From an uncultured Collinsella sp. (GTDB lineage Bacteria; Actinomycetota; Coriobacteriia; Coriobacteriales; Coriobacteriaceae): DNA of 5,229 nucleotides. The notes beneath the pieces were generated by a model. That model searched no databases and was not told where the DNA came from. It saw only the letters and a list, made by a program, of their open reading frames with translations. The stretch spans positions 1 through 5,229 of the forward strand of contig CAAEVD010000178.1 of NCBI GenBank assembly GCA_900759435.1, written 5' to 3'. Position numbers and translations under genes: made by a program. Below, piece after piece: positions 5,137 through 5,229 of this stretch. Positions within the stretch are counted from its first letter, which is position 1, and every line of letters begins with the position of its first letter.

Positions 5137-5209
5137 GCTGCGAGAAAAGGCTGCGCGTAGGAGTTCCCCGAGGGAGACGGGGTGTTTGCTCCGCGCGCAG
5201 TTTCGCAGC
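5137..5209. repeat. Nested inverted repeats at the right end (candidate structured RNA or dispersed repeat)
   Basis: Four helices are nested in order: GCTGCGA 5137-5143 with TCGCAGC 5203-5209; CTGCGCG 5151-5157 with CGCGCAG 5194-5200; GGAG 5160-5163 with CTCC 5189-5192; CCCCG 5166-5170 with CGGGG 5178-5182 (7-nt loop). Together they can form one long branched-free stem with internal loops. No known RNA family was recognised, and it is not a tRNA. It starts 2 nt after the T-tract of the LysR terminator. I see no gene from here to the window end. It may be an RNA element, a genome-wide repeat, or the 3' region of a gene beyond the edge. Confidence 0.5.
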
Positions 5210-5229
5210 GAAGCGAGAATGTTTGAGCA

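Noticed and set aside
5133..5229. Possible C-terminal end of a minus-strand gene entering from the right edge (stop at 5133-5135)
   Set aside because: The visible ~31 residues match nothing I recognise, the other two minus frames are also open for a similar length, and the stretch is explained equally well by nested inverted repeats. It cannot be decided without more sequence.
1..5229. CRISPR array, tRNA, rRNA, transposase, toxin-antitoxin or defence genes
   Set aside because: No regularly spaced direct repeats, no cloverleaf with anticodon arm, and no protein motif of these types is visible on either strand.

Overview
The window is GC-rich bacterial chromosomal DNA with short intergenic gaps and mostly purine-rich AAGGAG-type ribosome binding sites. 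Codon style, the gene set and the look of the intergenic repeats suggest a high-GC gut actinobacterium of the class Coriobacteriia, with Collinsella or a close relative as my best guess. That placement is an inference from general appearance; no rRNA or marker phylogeny is available here.

Layout, left to right. Bases 1-219 (minus strand) hold the first 73 codons of tex, a conserved RNA-binding transcription accessory protein, cut by the window edge. Bases 220-522 carry no gene. They hold a small hairpin in the likely tex leader (278-296) and a striking imperfect palindrome of about 160 bp (301-462) with perfect 19-bp arms. A strong intrinsic terminator (523-557) then closes a three-gene minus-strand cluster. 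In transcription order the cluster is a short-chain dehydrogenase/reductase (3943-3062), a 12-helix MFS carrier of the oxalate/formate antiporter type (2995-1739) and a Gfo/Idh/MocA-family oxidoreductase (1671-631). The two gaps inside it are 66 and 67 nt, and each contains a hairpin without a T-tract. The 233-bp divergent region (3944-4176) separates this cluster from a plus-strand LysR-type regulator (4177-5055), which ends at a hairpin that could stop transcription from both sides (5093-5134). The last ~90 bases show nested inverted repeats and no gene I can support.

Working model (inference): the LysR protein senses a small molecule and controls the divergent operon. The carrier imports a small carboxylate, sugar acid or related polyhydroxylated compound, and the two unrelated NAD(P)-dependent dehydrogenases oxidise or reduce it, possibly in succession through a keto intermediate. 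The substrate cannot be read from the sequence. The control region has back-to-back candidate promoters, and a TTAACC-GTA-GGTTTA dyad centred 65 bp upstream of the predicted operon start, which is the usual place for a LysR recognition site.

I see no defence system, CRISPR array, tRNA, rRNA or transposase. The features most worth following are the two structured non-coding elements (301-462 and 5137-5209) and the uncharacterised dehydrogenase/transporter module.
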